From positions 1,922,001-1,986,000 of the forward strand of contig NZ_OY782186.1 of the NCBI RefSeq assembly GCF_963677685.1: a stretch of DNA of 64,000 nucleotides, in the 5' to 3' direction. Shown one piece after another: positions 29,701 through 38,490 of this stretch. Positions within the stretch are counted from its first letter, which is position 1; the number at the start of each line of letters is the position of its first letter. A model generated the notes under the pieces. The model was not told the DNA's origin and ran no database searches. It worked only from the letters and a program-made list of their open reading frames with translations. The position numbers and the translations under genes are program-made. The DNA is from an uncultured Bacteroides sp. (lineage in GTDB: Bacteria > Bacteroidota > Bacteroidia > Bacteroidales > Bacteroidaceae).

Positions 29701-32700
29701 AAAGCTTTTGGATAATATTATTTTTCCAATTATTCACATCCAGATATACCACTAAGGCGTTACCAAAAAAAACTTTTTCATTGACTATATTTACAAATTC
29801 GGATTCAATTTTAGCATTAGGAGTGATAATAATGTCAATAACATCCTTTTTTAAATCTTTTTTTATGGAAATTTCTTTGGTAACCCAATTGTCAAACATA
29901 GGCTTATCTGATCGCTTTAAATAAGACTCTGTATCAATATAATAGCTATAATGCGATTTATGACAATCAATATGTCCTGAGTAAATATTATTTTTTAATT
30001 CGTATAGTCTTTCAAGCTCAACGGTATGATTGTAACGAGTGCCGCTAGAAATTATTTGGCTATTAAGTTTGGGAAGGCCCATTAAGTTTTGGGAATTTAT
30101 GGAAGCGTTTTCTGTAAAATTTACATATTTTTCATCCCAATAATTGCTAGGATATGAAATGTCAATATTTAATCTGGGATACCAATTTAATTTGCATTTA
30201 TCAATAGAGCCCACTTGGATATCGAACTGAATTTCCTGCGCATTCTTAAAATTTGTAGTCACTACTTTTTTTTCTATATCAATACTAATCCATTTTCTCA
30301 CTTTCTCAAAGTCAGTCAATTTTCCCAGGGTTTGATCCCTCACGACAATGGCACTATGATTATGAATAATTTCTATTTCATTTCCTATTTGTTGCTTTAA
30401 GAAAGCAATAATTTTGTCATTTGTACTTAATGAAGAACCAATAGGAACTATTGTTATAAACTTCCATTTTATTAATTCGCGAATATTATCTGTGTCAAAA
30501 TCAAAAGTTATTCCATCACCATCTTTTTCTTGGTGTGCTATACCTATAATTGTCTTGATAGGTAAGAGTTTTTTTATTGTTTTTACTAATAATTCGGAAT
30601 AATATTGATAGCCAATAATTACTAATTGTTTCACACTATCATCTATTTTTTTTTGTATTTCTTGTGCAATGATGAAAGCGAATCTATCTGTAAAGAAAGA
30701 ATTTTGAAACATAGAATCAGCTTCGTAATAATTTTTCACAATAAGTTTGCTGCCTATATAAGTGTTTTCATGTTTGACAAGATAACCTATACTATCCAAT
30801 TCTATTGGATTTTTTAAAATGTCAAGTACATAGGAATGAAAGCAGGGATTCATTTTCAAATCAATTAATATTTCGTATGGCAAAAGGAATTTGTTCAATT
30901 CTTCATTTAATTCTTTTCCACCACTTTCCTTAAAAAAATTTTCTCGTGGATAATAGTATTTCTGAAATTCATTGTTTAAAGAATAGAGGTCATCTGTTGT
31001 TTCACCACAAATTATTTGATAACGCAATGTTTCGCTCATCAATATGATAGCAGACTTATTGCTCCAAATCGGAGTAATTCCAGAGTCTATAAGTAAGGTT
31101 TTCACAGTATTGCAAAATTCCTCAATAAAAGCATCAGAAAGGTGTGTTAAAATTATTTTTTCAAAAAAAAGATCTTTTGATAATTGCAAATATGCTAGTA
31201 ATTTGAATATTAAATTAATATTTAATGTAGTGTCTTTTAAATCAATTGCGATTTCATTTTCTTCACGGCATGATTTAAGAATATCAATTCCGATAGTTTC
31301 AATTAGCTTAATTTGTTCCTCTTTTGTTAATACAGACTCCCATTGTTTTACATTATCTGGAATGCATATAGACTTAATAGCTGGAATTTTATTTTTAACA
31401 CGGCTTTGTAGTTTTCTCAAAAGTGATCCTTTCTGTATTTGAGAGTGAGTTATTATCTCTGAAGTATTTTCTATAGGAATTATAGGTAATATGATTTCAT
31501 AATGTGTCCCATCAATATATTCTTTACTTGGGAAAGGTTTAATGACTCCATTTTCTAACGAAACAGTTTCTTTTTTTCCATTAAAATTACTTTCTACTCT
31601 AAAATAGCCTTTATGAGAAATGATTGATTTTACAAAAGTTTTTAGCCCTAGGTGGGCAGTGTGTCTTAAATCAATGTGATCTAAGGCTGTCGTTCTGAAA
31701 ATATTGATATCAAAGAAATCAATTAATCTAAAACTATTTTTAGATTTGTGCTTTTCATTAAAGTTCTCAATAATACCTTTTTCATTAAAATCGATAATAG
31801 CCATTTCTAAAAAGTATTGATTGGAGGTTTCATAAATATTATAATCTGGAATCTTTTCAGTTTGGTCTTTGGATAAATTTTCTTTGCTATCAAAGGCAAG
31901 GTACATTAATCCCCTTTTATCGCTTGTGTGAAAGATAATATTTTGTATCAGCTCGTATATATTATTGCAATATGTATGTAGAATGATCTCTATACTCTTA
32001 TAAGTGTTTTCTTCTATTTCTTTATAATATTTATTCAAAAAATAGAAATAGGTTTTAATAAACCATTTTTCAAATAAGCAAGAGTATTCTTGATTTGTAG
32101 GATATTGATTAGTTTTGTTGTTTAGTTTCTCTGAAATTTTTGTAATAGAATCAATTATATATATTGCCTCATTACTTTTATATTCTGTCTCTGTTTTTTC
32201 CTGAAAAAGCTCCTTGTAGTTTTCTTTGGTAATTTTCAGTAACGGCAAGTATCTACGGCTTGCTCGAGGATTATAATTGTTTTGATCATTTTGAATGGAT
32301 TTTCCTCTCAGACTCGTAACGTTCTTAGAAGAAACGTTCTTGATTTCACCAGTTGATTTGTCTATTGTTTTTTCATTTATTATGTAAATGCTTTTTGTTC
32401 CTAAAAGGGGCTTTTCATCATTTATAAATCTAAAAAATTCACTGCACTTAAAAATGTAATCTCGTTGTTTGTTTTGTTCTATTGGGATTTTACTGACATC
32501 AATTCCTAATGTTATTCTATTCGAAAATTTTTGCTTGAGAATAAAAAATGGAACAATGTTGGCAAAGTCCTCTTCATCGTCTTTTTTCTCATAAATAATA
32601 CTAAATATGGCTTCATCACTATATGGTAAATTACTAAATGTTAATTCATCTCCATAAGTTGAATATGGATCTTTCTCCAAATATTTGCTTGTAATAGTAA

Positions 32701-32830
32701 CTTTTGCCTCTTTCTTTAATTCTTCAATAACAACTTTATTGTCTTTATTAATGATAGAAGAGATGAGACGAAAGATCAATTCCCAATTTGTTTTTTTTAA
32801 ATCTGATGTGGATATAATTATTTTTTGCAT
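26792..32830 (-). CDS. 2012-residue GHKL-ATPase/PRTase-like/GAF-like signalling protein
   Basis: A giant soluble protein, Lys/Asn/Ile-rich. Visible parts: an unknown N-terminal region (1-270); a GHKL ATPase-like domain (about 270-450) with N-box IYELIQNIIFHTSDKRG, EMAIIDFNEKGI, HLGLKTFVKSIISHKG and closing GTHYEIILPI; a phosphoribosyltransferase-like fold (about 705-830) with KQLVIIGYQYYSELLVKT and PIGSSLSTNDKI; a coiled-coil (about 1350-1425); a GAF-like region (about 1580-1740, DDLLKIFASIMGADDAFL); a helical part with SSHVFNSVFNELEEFEK that could be an H-box; and a C-terminal second ATPase-like region with N-box-like FVVQCIHNSLDPMSRHG. No membrane helix. With the receiver-TIR gene 8 bases downstream it forms an apparent sensor/effector operon. 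Domain calls are from pattern only. Confidence 0.7.
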   Translation of the reverse strand: MQKIIISTSDLKKTNWELIFRLISSIINKDNKVVIEELKKEAKVTITSKYLEKDPYSTYGDELTFSNLPYSDEAIFSIIYEKKDDEEDFANIVPFFILKQKFSNRITLGIDVSKIPIEQNKQRDYIFKCSEFFRFINDEKPLLGTKSIYIINEKTIDKSTGEIKNVSSKNVTSLRGKSIQNDQNNYNPRASRRYLPLLKITKENYKELFQEKTETEYKSNEAIYIIDSITKISEKLNNKTNQYPTNQEYSCLFEKWFIKTYFYFLNKYYKEIEENTYKSIEIILHTYCNNIYELIQNIIFHTSDKRGLMYLAFDSKENLSKDQTEKIPDYNIYETSNQYFLEMAIIDFNEKGIIENFNEKHKSKNSFRLIDFFDINIFRTTALDHIDLRHTAHLGLKTFVKSIISHKGYFRVESNFNGKKETVSLENGVIKPFPSKEYIDGTHYEIILPIIPIENTSEIITHSQIQKGSLLRKLQSRVKNKIPAIKSICIPDNVKQWESVLTKEEQIKLIETIGIDILKSCREENEIAIDLKDTTLNINLIFKLLAYLQLSKDLFFEKIILTHLSDAFIEEFCNTVKTLLIDSGITPIWSNKSAIILMSETLRYQIICGETTDDLYSLNNEFQKYYYPRENFFKESGGKELNEELNKFLLPYEILIDLKMNPCFHSYVLDILKNPIELDSIGYLVKHENTYIGSKLIVKNYYEADSMFQNSFFTDRFAFIIAQEIQKKIDDSVKQLVIIGYQYYSELLVKTIKKLLPIKTIIGIAHQEKDGDGITFDFDTDNIRELIKWKFITIVPIGSSLSTNDKIIAFLKQQIGNEIEIIHNHSAIVVRDQTLGKLTDFEKVRKWISIDIEKKVVTTNFKNAQEIQFDIQVGSIDKCKLNWYPRLNIDISYPSNYWDEKYVNFTENASINSQNLMGLPKLNSQIISSGTRYNHTVELERLYELKNNIYSGHIDCHKSHYSYYIDTESYLKRSDKPMFDNWVTKEISIKKDLKKDVIDIIITPNAKIESEFVNIVNEKVFFGNALVVYLDVNNWKNNIIQKLSYIKELYDKSASAINFHYVDHVFLTAETYLKTKSYLLSILTHTGECHYNNDRKNIFSSAIALINRLSFDKDLEVKEDINNNLFIFLNLFIPASKDSEKDCILCTLGDYYKKLEKNTVLESCNNVISDNLKKIELISFGATKGDSKKENEFNKINKPINDRKFLRMFFVHEIYYKLSCVDHSDSEAILKNDLDKLYNEIFKPDLLQTDPALNVLNKWYNDNSFNFDKRISFLKAISTPPISQYIMLRKYGHEKLLIVLSELFNKNTYEYDDIRLLKSLLKSLSFLKSNALVRKEVIINSWNICTNVLPFDKLKEEFFILNNNRKELNEKLEKNETTEGNISELNFEKSDVQEMLRNVELQIEKKRADLAKISEFKEEFQFYIKNAIFEDETKSMYLGELLRTGEEIVLPVKDDLKISCTIPNNSLFTHFGNNNHYKEFLVWLFYDNTTIIRKTLNNFEKELKKDDEFNKFFYKENNQLKDLENAKNSITEYKNKVKEEYYYSNFKPYLDNTDGIDFVEKLVCVLYAKKKLAELNEAKGKHSIEKDIDDLLKIFASIMGADDAFLTIKQNEIDEQIYIIGCNDKDNKINGHLSQESYTYRVLTDGGNKHFKYPIISKDLLETDSFENKKLKSKQCCLLLISRSQEQKETRERLTIGAISFLYKRNLPKDEFRIKCRESGRLLLLLKEELNKYILDYLVNEKVFDLWVEKKENQLKFEKIYNSSSHVFNSVFNELEEFEKLNEEYLQIMSRTWFWLTNETISYLYANIENNYHTKNLMSHYLNIEYNIVNNSKHTTADVFNNTFITILKSLLKSRWDGNKHRITINGIDIADKAKSISLNTTKIHCNKYLLQTFVVQCIHNSLDPMSRHGHCSNYEEKEVRISVNDLSIKIEDIILKESYNKEEKIKRKNDFKHKVENIQKMRCKSYSSTTLTSLQGFVNYMQENGSSYDCDFSFNEYTYDFILEIFFNKPK

Positions 32831-32854
32831 ATTAGTATTGTTTCTATTTTATCA

Positions 32855-32862
32855 CAAATGTA
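32855..32862 (-). promoter_or_regulatory. -7 promoter box of the giant signalling gene
   Basis: TACATTTG on the minus strand, 25 bases upstream of the ATG. It suggests the giant gene and the receiver-TIR gene form their own transcript, separate from the HEPN-like gene 186 bases upstream. Confidence 0.5.
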
Positions 32863-33016
32863 TGTGTTTCAGTATGAACTAGAAATCTATTTATTTTAAA
32901 TCGATTAATTTGCTCGAAATCATTGAATATTTAGAATTATTGCTGACTTTGTTTAGAGATTAGATCAAATCAAAATCTTAACTTTGTAATATGAATAAGA
33001 GTATGCATTCTCGGTT

Positions 33017-34981
33017 TTAGCCGTCAATATTCAATTGTTTAAGTACTGTAGATATAGATAAATCATTTTCTATTTTAAACAGTACGAGAGTACATAATTT
33101 CAAGTAGGTAAAGTATGAAATCATGTGTGTTTGCTCTTTATCAAATGAAGCTTGTGTGCCATGTAAATAACTATTTCTAAGATCCAATCCATTTGTGAAC
33201 TCAGCCTTGTTTAAGTGGTAATTAAAAAAGCTACATTCTTGTTTTGTAAATAATGAACTCTCAAAATAAAGCATTTCTTGCGACTCCATTTCATTTGCTG
33301 CTTGCTGAAAAGAAGTTGGGTAGTACCAATAGCATGCGACCTCATTCTCAAATAAATCTTTAAGAATAGCTACCTTTTCTGGATTTTCTAATCGAACTAT
33401 ATTTTTTTTATCAACAGAAAGCATTTTATTATTAATGAGATCTTGGATAGCTATCTTTTGGTAATCTTTAAAATCATCAAAATTGACTTCTTCTTTTATT
33501 AATAGGTCAAATAAACAATGATATTTATCTTTGAATGGTTCAATATTAGAAAGTCCTGATTGGTCTGAAAAAAGAGAATATTGTGCATGCCTAGCTTTAT
33601 TGCAATCACTGTTTATATATATATACTTTTTAGGAACAAGGCTTGGCACTTTAGATATTACACATGGAGATGAAGTAATTTGCAATAATTCAGTATCTAT
33701 TTCACCTTCTGTAACAAATAAGCTATATTGCTTTAGAATAGATTCAAATTCAGGCGCAATCATTCTTACTTTCTCTAAATATGAACTCCCCTGAGAAGGC
33801 ATCGTTAGCTGTGCATTGGAAAAAGCATACTTTTTATTAAAATGGACTTTATAAATATCACATAATATATCTTCAATTCTTTTTCCAATATTATTTAAAA
33901 CTTTATTATAAGCAGCTATTTGTAAATCAGAGAGATTTGTTCTCCACCTAAAATATAGGTTTATAGGATATCCATTTTTTGAATGAGTTCCAAATATCTC
34001 ATATAAATCCCGTGTTCTGCTTTTGCTGACTAAATTAATCCGTGATTGTTCCTCCAAATATTCGAATAAAATTATAAAATTGTGAAATAAAGAGATATTG
34101 TCATCATGTTCCTTTATATATTCATAGCTGTAAGAAAACTCATAACTGTTATTTTCATTTATACAATATCTCTTAATTTCCTTTTGTTTTCCTGAGAATG
34201 AAACAGATATCGTATCTGTCCATGTATATCCTGTTTCTATTATTTTCTTATTTCCTTCTTCTGTTTTCTTTTTTGCTCTTAATCGATTTTTGGCAGAAAC
34301 CTGTAAATTGCTATGATTTCGGGCATGTTGGATCAGCCGAATGTAATTTAAGTTAGCTTTTTCACTATCAAGATATCGGGAAATAATGTCTTCTTTATCA
34401 ATGATCGTAAGATTTTCTGGCAGAAACATTTCTTTCTCGTAAGAATCCTTTTTCTCTTCGTATATTGACATTAATAATTCTGCCGTTTTTTCATAGTTCA
34501 ACAAAAATGTTCGTAAAGCTTCTTTGTAATAAGTAGTTATTGTTTTATGTTCCAAAATTTCATTAATCAATGTGTCAGATCTGTTTATTATATTTGAAAA
34601 TATTTCCGCCGAAATGCGTTTGTATACTTTTTGTTGATTTACTAACCTCCAAAAAGCTTTATGGTATTTCAATTCTAATTTTTCGTAGTGCAAAAGAATA
34701 TTCTTGCTATCTATTTTAGCAAAGAAGCAGCCTATTAAATCTTTGTATGCCTGAACCTTACTTTTAAATAATGTTATATCTTCTCTAGACCATTTTTTTA
34801 AATATAAGTCTGCGTCTATATATCTTGTAACTTGATCTAATTCAATTATATCATTAATATCTTCAATTTTGTCACTAATTATATTATTTAATATGCATTC
34901 GGCTAAAGAGAGATTGCCTCCATTGCTCATATCACTAGTCGAATAAAATACGACCTTATCTATTCTTTTTGTTTCCCCCAT
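33017..34981 (-). CDS. large protein with C-terminal HEPN-like motif
   Basis: A 654-residue protein with no signal or membrane helix. The N-terminal 250 residues are mostly helical; a charged segment (NRLRAKKKTEEGNKK) separates a middle region. A winged-helix-like part may lie near 520-570 (FDDFKDYQKIAIQDLINNKM). Near residue 600, NGLDLRNSYLHGTQ gives the R-x4-H motif typical of HEPN domains, which act as RNases or nucleotide-modifying toxins in abortive-infection and toxin systems. Only the C-terminal motif is recognised; the rest matches nothing I know. Same strand and general context as the other defence-like genes. It may be an independent abortive-infection gene. Confidence 0.6.
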   Translation of the reverse strand: MGETKRIDKVVFYSTSDMSNGGNLSLAECILNNIISDKIEDINDIIELDQVTRYIDADLYLKKWSREDITLFKSKVQAYKDLIGCFFAKIDSKNILLHYEKLELKYHKAFWRLVNQQKVYKRISAEIFSNIINRSDTLINEILEHKTITTYYKEALRTFLLNYEKTAELLMSIYEEKKDSYEKEMFLPENLTIIDKEDIISRYLDSEKANLNYIRLIQHARNHSNLQVSAKNRLRAKKKTEEGNKKIIETGYTWTDTISVSFSGKQKEIKRYCINENNSYEFSYSYEYIKEHDDNISLFHNFIILFEYLEEQSRINLVSKSRTRDLYEIFGTHSKNGYPINLYFRWRTNLSDLQIAAYNKVLNNIGKRIEDILCDIYKVHFNKKYAFSNAQLTMPSQGSSYLEKVRMIAPEFESILKQYSLFVTEGEIDTELLQITSSPCVISKVPSLVPKKYIYINSDCNKARHAQYSLFSDQSGLSNIEPFKDKYHCLFDLLIKEEVNFDDFKDYQKIAIQDLINNKMLSVDKKNIVRLENPEKVAILKDLFENEVACYWYYPTSFQQAANEMESQEMLYFESSLFTKQECSFFNYHLNKAEFTNGLDLRNSYLHGTQASFDKEQTHMISYFTYLKLCTLVLFKIENDLSISTVLKQLNIDG

Positions 34982-35348
34982 GTTGAATTAAACTTAAAAT
35001 ATGAATCAATTGTACTACTTTTTTATATATTTGTTTTATTTCTTGATATTTATCTAGGTGCTATAATATGTTTGGAATAGGCAAACAAGAGTGGGCACTT
35101 AGTAAACTCTATATTATGTTTATATAATATTTTTTTTATTTGATGGTCAGAAGTTTCTAAGAATTTCCAGCTAACTCCATAGATATCACTAATGCTCTAT
35201 TTTACTTTCAATTCAGAGATGTGGTGTATCTGAAGCTTCATGTAGGAGCATCTCAGGGGCACGACATCTTATGTATTAGTGGCGGTTTTTTCTCAACTTA
35301 AGTGCGGCATCTCTTAATTGAGCCATTGAGTTGGATAATTTTTTCAAT
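34982..35348. other. gene-poor interval
   Basis: No supported full gene. A minus-strand frame of 29 codons at 35276-35365 (MLSGVRLKKLSNSMAQLRDA) overlaps the end of the DUF4238 gene and could be a small peptide or a gene remnant. The remainder is AT-rich, with no clear promoter for the HEPN-like gene. Confidence 0.4.
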
Positions 35349-36359
35349 CTAACACCAGATAACATTTTTATTCCTTCGATTTCCAAGTTTGTAGTACATT
35401 CTGTTTTTCCAATTATAATCAGACTCTTTTTCTTCTCTTCGTTTTCTTTTTTTTATTATGTTGTCTCTTGTTGTAGAACTTAATTGAGAGGTTGTTTGAT
35501 TTGCCATAGTGTATTTAGATGAATTTTCAATCAAATTTTCTATATCAAATTTACTTGTATAATCACTAAAAAAAAGAGTCTCTGAGCTATTAAGATATTG
35601 CAATTGATTAAGTTTATCAATATCTTTTTTGTCTCTTATCTCTAAAATATTATGCTTTTTGTTTCCAACTTTATATATCTTATTATCAAAAAATATAATT
35701 GTAAGCTCTGGAGATAATGGGATGAAAATTTGTAATCCTATAGTTCCATATCCAGTTTTTCCATGTTCCCATTTCTTATATTCTAGAAATTGATTATATC
35801 TTACAACTGGTAAGCCAGAAGATATGAATTTAGTATCTGTTATATTTAATAAAAGTTTATAATCTAAATCAGAAATGTAGTTTGCTATATCGTTTATGAT
35901 GGATAATGACATTTCGATGGCTTCTTCATGAGTTATTTTTGGAGTTAAATCATCAATATTTACTTTGGAATCCATTTCTAGAATCCTTTCTTCCACAGCC
36001 TTCCTGGAATTTATAATTCCTTCAATTGCAATTGGGTTTCTCAAATATGTAAGAGCAGCAAAATATAATAGAAGTTTATGTCCATCGCTATTATACTTTG
36101 GAATTTCTCTACTTTTTATAATTTTAGAAATTTCTTTTGCAAGAATACTTTCTATTTTGGATAAAGCATTTTCTATTTTTCCATCTTCACCATAAAAAAA
36201 AGTCTTCGAACCTTGTGTTTTTAGGGGAGCAGTTTGAAAATAAAACTTATTTGTATGGTTATATATTCCGATTTGTTTCTTATTCTCTTTATACGAAAAT
36301 GTTCGTAAATAAAATTTGGGAATATAGTATTGATTATTTTTATCGTTTGGCATGGACAA
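35349..36359 (-). CDS. DUF4238 domain protein
   Basis: A 336-residue cytosolic protein opening with the DUF4238 signature NNQYYIPKFYLRTFSYKE and a short strand GIYNHTNKFYF. Then helices with LLYFAALTYLRNPIAIEG and a later segment IPLSPELTIIFFDN, both usual in the family. The basic C-terminus KKRKRREEKESDYNW may bind nucleic acid. DUF4238 proteins have no proven reaction but are frequent in defence islands. It starts 24 bases after the DUF262 gene and is surely co-transcribed with it. Confidence 0.82.
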   Translation of the reverse strand: MSMPNDKNNQYYIPKFYLRTFSYKENKKQIGIYNHTNKFYFQTAPLKTQGSKTFFYGEDGKIENALSKIESILAKEISKIIKSREIPKYNSDGHKLLLYFAALTYLRNPIAIEGIINSRKAVEERILEMDSKVNIDDLTPKITHEEAIEMSLSIINDIANYISDLDYKLLLNITDTKFISSGLPVVRYNQFLEYKKWEHGKTGYGTIGLQIFIPLSPELTIIFFDNKIYKVGNKKHNILEIRDKKDIDKLNQLQYLNSSETLFFSDYTSKFDIENLIENSSKYTMANQTTSQLSSTTRDNIIKKRKRREEKESDYNWKNRMYYKLGNRRNKNVIWC

Positions 36360-36383
36360 TATTCTTTTGATAATGAAAATAAA

Positions 36384-38132
36384 TTACAAAGTTAAGGTTT
36401 CTGTTAATGCTTTTGTCAATAAGGCTATTCTTTTCTCCACAAATATTGGAAAGTCTTTTAATTCAAGTTCATCGGGGAGATAGTGTTTTTTTAATGGAAT
36501 CGAATTTTCAGCGACCCAAGTACTTAAGTTCTTTGCATTTTTGGACTTATTTTCATTTCCATCAAGCATCTGCAAGTTGATAATTGAATTGAAATAATCG
36601 CAGTTAGTGAAATGCTCTTTGTTGCTATCATTGAGAATAATACCTCTTGCTTTCAATTTCTTTTCCGTGAAGACGGAAAGTGGATGACAATGATCTAAGT
36701 GAAAATCTCTATTTTTGTAATCCAACTGAGGAAAAAGTAGGGCTAAAATAGGAAAAGCATATCTGCTATCTTTGCTTGTATATAAAAGCCCTTGGATAAA
36801 CTCTTCATCAACAGTTATTGATTTATTTGTTTTAGAGAGTCTTGTTGCTATTGCACTTGCAGGGAAAAGCTCAGTTCCTTTTGCAATTTCTTTTTTGATT
36901 GTATCTCTGATTGCTTTTAAAACGCCTTCTGCTTGACCTCCAAATATTTGGTGTAAAAGTACTATGTGAAGCCATTTTTTTATTAACGATCTGTCTTTTT
37001 TATAGGCTATTTTTCGACAAAAATTTTCAATTATATCTGCCTTGTATAAATAAAATACAATTGGTAATAGCGCATTTAGAGAAGTTAACGTATTTGGGGC
37101 ATAACCAAAGTCTGTAACCAACTGAAAAACCTCTCTAATTGCTAACTTTATGTTGCTCCAATGTTTCTCAAATTCTTTGGCGTTTTTGACGCTAAAGTTA
37201 TTAACTCTGAACTTTATGTCGTCATTATATAGTACTAGATAGGTTCGAAGAATAAAGTCTTTATTTACAGAATATCCGTACTCTCTTACAAGTTCATCTA
37301 CCAGTCCATTTATTTCTTTTTTTGCATCTAAGTTTATCCAACCCATTATAGTTGTTGACATTACTAAGTCTGAATAGCTCAATGTAATTCCACCAGAATT
37401 TATTCTAATGAATATATTAAGAGCCCTTGTGAAATCAGAGCTTTCTTCCAAATAATAATGAATTAGTTTTTCTAAATGCACAATGTCGTGTAATTTACAT
37501 AAAATTTCTTGAGCTTCATTTTCTATGATATTATGCTTTTTAAAACATGCCGATAGTTGTGCTGTACCTTTAATTCCTAGAATATCTCCAACTTTGAACC
37601 AATTGTTATTAGCATCATTTTTTTCAGCTTCAGCCGGTTTTAAAAAAGAAAATTCATACATCTTATCGTCATCACTATCGTTTAGGTCATTTTTTCTGTC
37701 TTTCTTATATTTTAGATTTAGATATAAATACCTTGTTGGAATAGAGTATTCATTGTCCTTCCAAGCTAAGTTATAACCATGATAAGCATAAGATCCTTTT
37801 AATCCTATATAAAGGGCAGTTAATCTTTGTTGTCCGTCTAAAACAACCTCAAAGCTTGGTATATTCTTCGTTGAAACTTCCTCGGAACGAATCAAATAGC
37901 GCTCTCGATATTTCTTCAACATCCCATAAAACCTTTGGTTTTCTGCATTTTTCCCACAAACTCGCCAAAGTAGCATTGAGCCAATAGGGTAACCTTGCAT
38001 TAGAGAATCAAACAACATTTCAATTTTACTACTTGACCATACAAAATCCCTCTGAATAGCTGGAAGTAAATACTGATTGTAATCAATCTTTTCAATTGCA
38101 TCTGAAACGGATAGTGGCGGGAAGAATGACAT
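36384..38132 (-). CDS. DUF262/HNH protein, GmrSD-like
   Basis: A 582-residue protein. The N-terminal DUF262 domain has LLPAIQRDFVWSSSKIEMLF (about 22-41), YPIGSMLLWR, and the nucleotide-binding motif VVLDGQQRLTALYIG (about 95-110). The C-terminal part has HLDHCHPLSVF (about 480) followed by NCDYFNSIINLQML and NAKNLSTW, a His-Asn-type nuclease arrangement resembling DUF1524. GmrSD proteins with these two parts cleave modified phage DNA with nucleotide hydrolysis (type IV restriction); that role here is inferred. First gene of a two-gene operon with the DUF4238 gene. Confidence 0.85.
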   Translation of the reverse strand: MSFFPPLSVSDAIEKIDYNQYLLPAIQRDFVWSSSKIEMLFDSLMQGYPIGSMLLWRVCGKNAENQRFYGMLKKYRERYLIRSEEVSTKNIPSFEVVLDGQQRLTALYIGLKGSYAYHGYNLAWKDNEYSIPTRYLYLNLKYKKDRKNDLNDSDDDKMYEFSFLKPAEAEKNDANNNWFKVGDILGIKGTAQLSACFKKHNIIENEAQEILCKLHDIVHLEKLIHYYLEESSDFTRALNIFIRINSGGITLSYSDLVMSTTIMGWINLDAKKEINGLVDELVREYGYSVNKDFILRTYLVLYNDDIKFRVNNFSVKNAKEFEKHWSNIKLAIREVFQLVTDFGYAPNTLTSLNALLPIVFYLYKADIIENFCRKIAYKKDRSLIKKWLHIVLLHQIFGGQAEGVLKAIRDTIKKEIAKGTELFPASAIATRLSKTNKSITVDEEFIQGLLYTSKDSRYAFPILALLFPQLDYKNRDFHLDHCHPLSVFTEKKLKARGIILNDSNKEHFTNCDYFNSIINLQMLDGNENKSKNAKNLSTWVAENSIPLKKHYLPDELELKDFPIFVEKRIALLTKALTETLTL

Positions 38133-38466
38133 AACTTTATTTGTTTTTTAATTCAGTTTATTCTAAGATTACTTATTTAAAGATATCGCTTAATATCATG
38201 CAATGAATGCTTAAACACTTAATTTTATGTTGCAAGCGTATCTTTATGCTACATTGATAATAGTACATATGTTCTAAAACAATAGCTTAACAGAGGCGCT
38301 ATAGAGGAATTTGTAGTCCAATTATTATTGATTTTTTTATTCCAAAACGCCCAAATGTAGTAATGTTTTTTGTAAAATGATAATAAAAGCCATTTATTTT
38401 CATTTTTATTTATTCACAGACTATTTCTTTTGGCAATTCAGCAACCTCACTTTTTTCATCCATAGA
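38133..38466. other. gene-free interval
   Basis: About 330 AT-rich bases between divergently transcribed units. TAAAGATA at 38183-38190 is one base off a minus-strand -7 box and could serve the DUF262 gene. Nothing else is recognised. Confidence 0.4.
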
Positions 38467-38474
38467 TATATTTG
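38467..38474 (+). promoter_or_regulatory. -7 promoter box of the three-paralogue cluster
   Basis: TATATTTG, a perfect TAnnTTTG match, 17 bases before the ATG at 38491. Confidence 0.5.
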
Positions 38475-38490
38475 CCTAAAATAGATCTGA

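Noticed and set aside
25755..32830. Calling the module Detocs.
   Set aside because: Detocs has a DtcA kinase, a single-receiver DtcB and a receiver-phosphorylase DtcC. Here the kinase-like protein is much larger, no DtcB-like gene is seen and the effector looks TIR-like, so only the logic is comparable.
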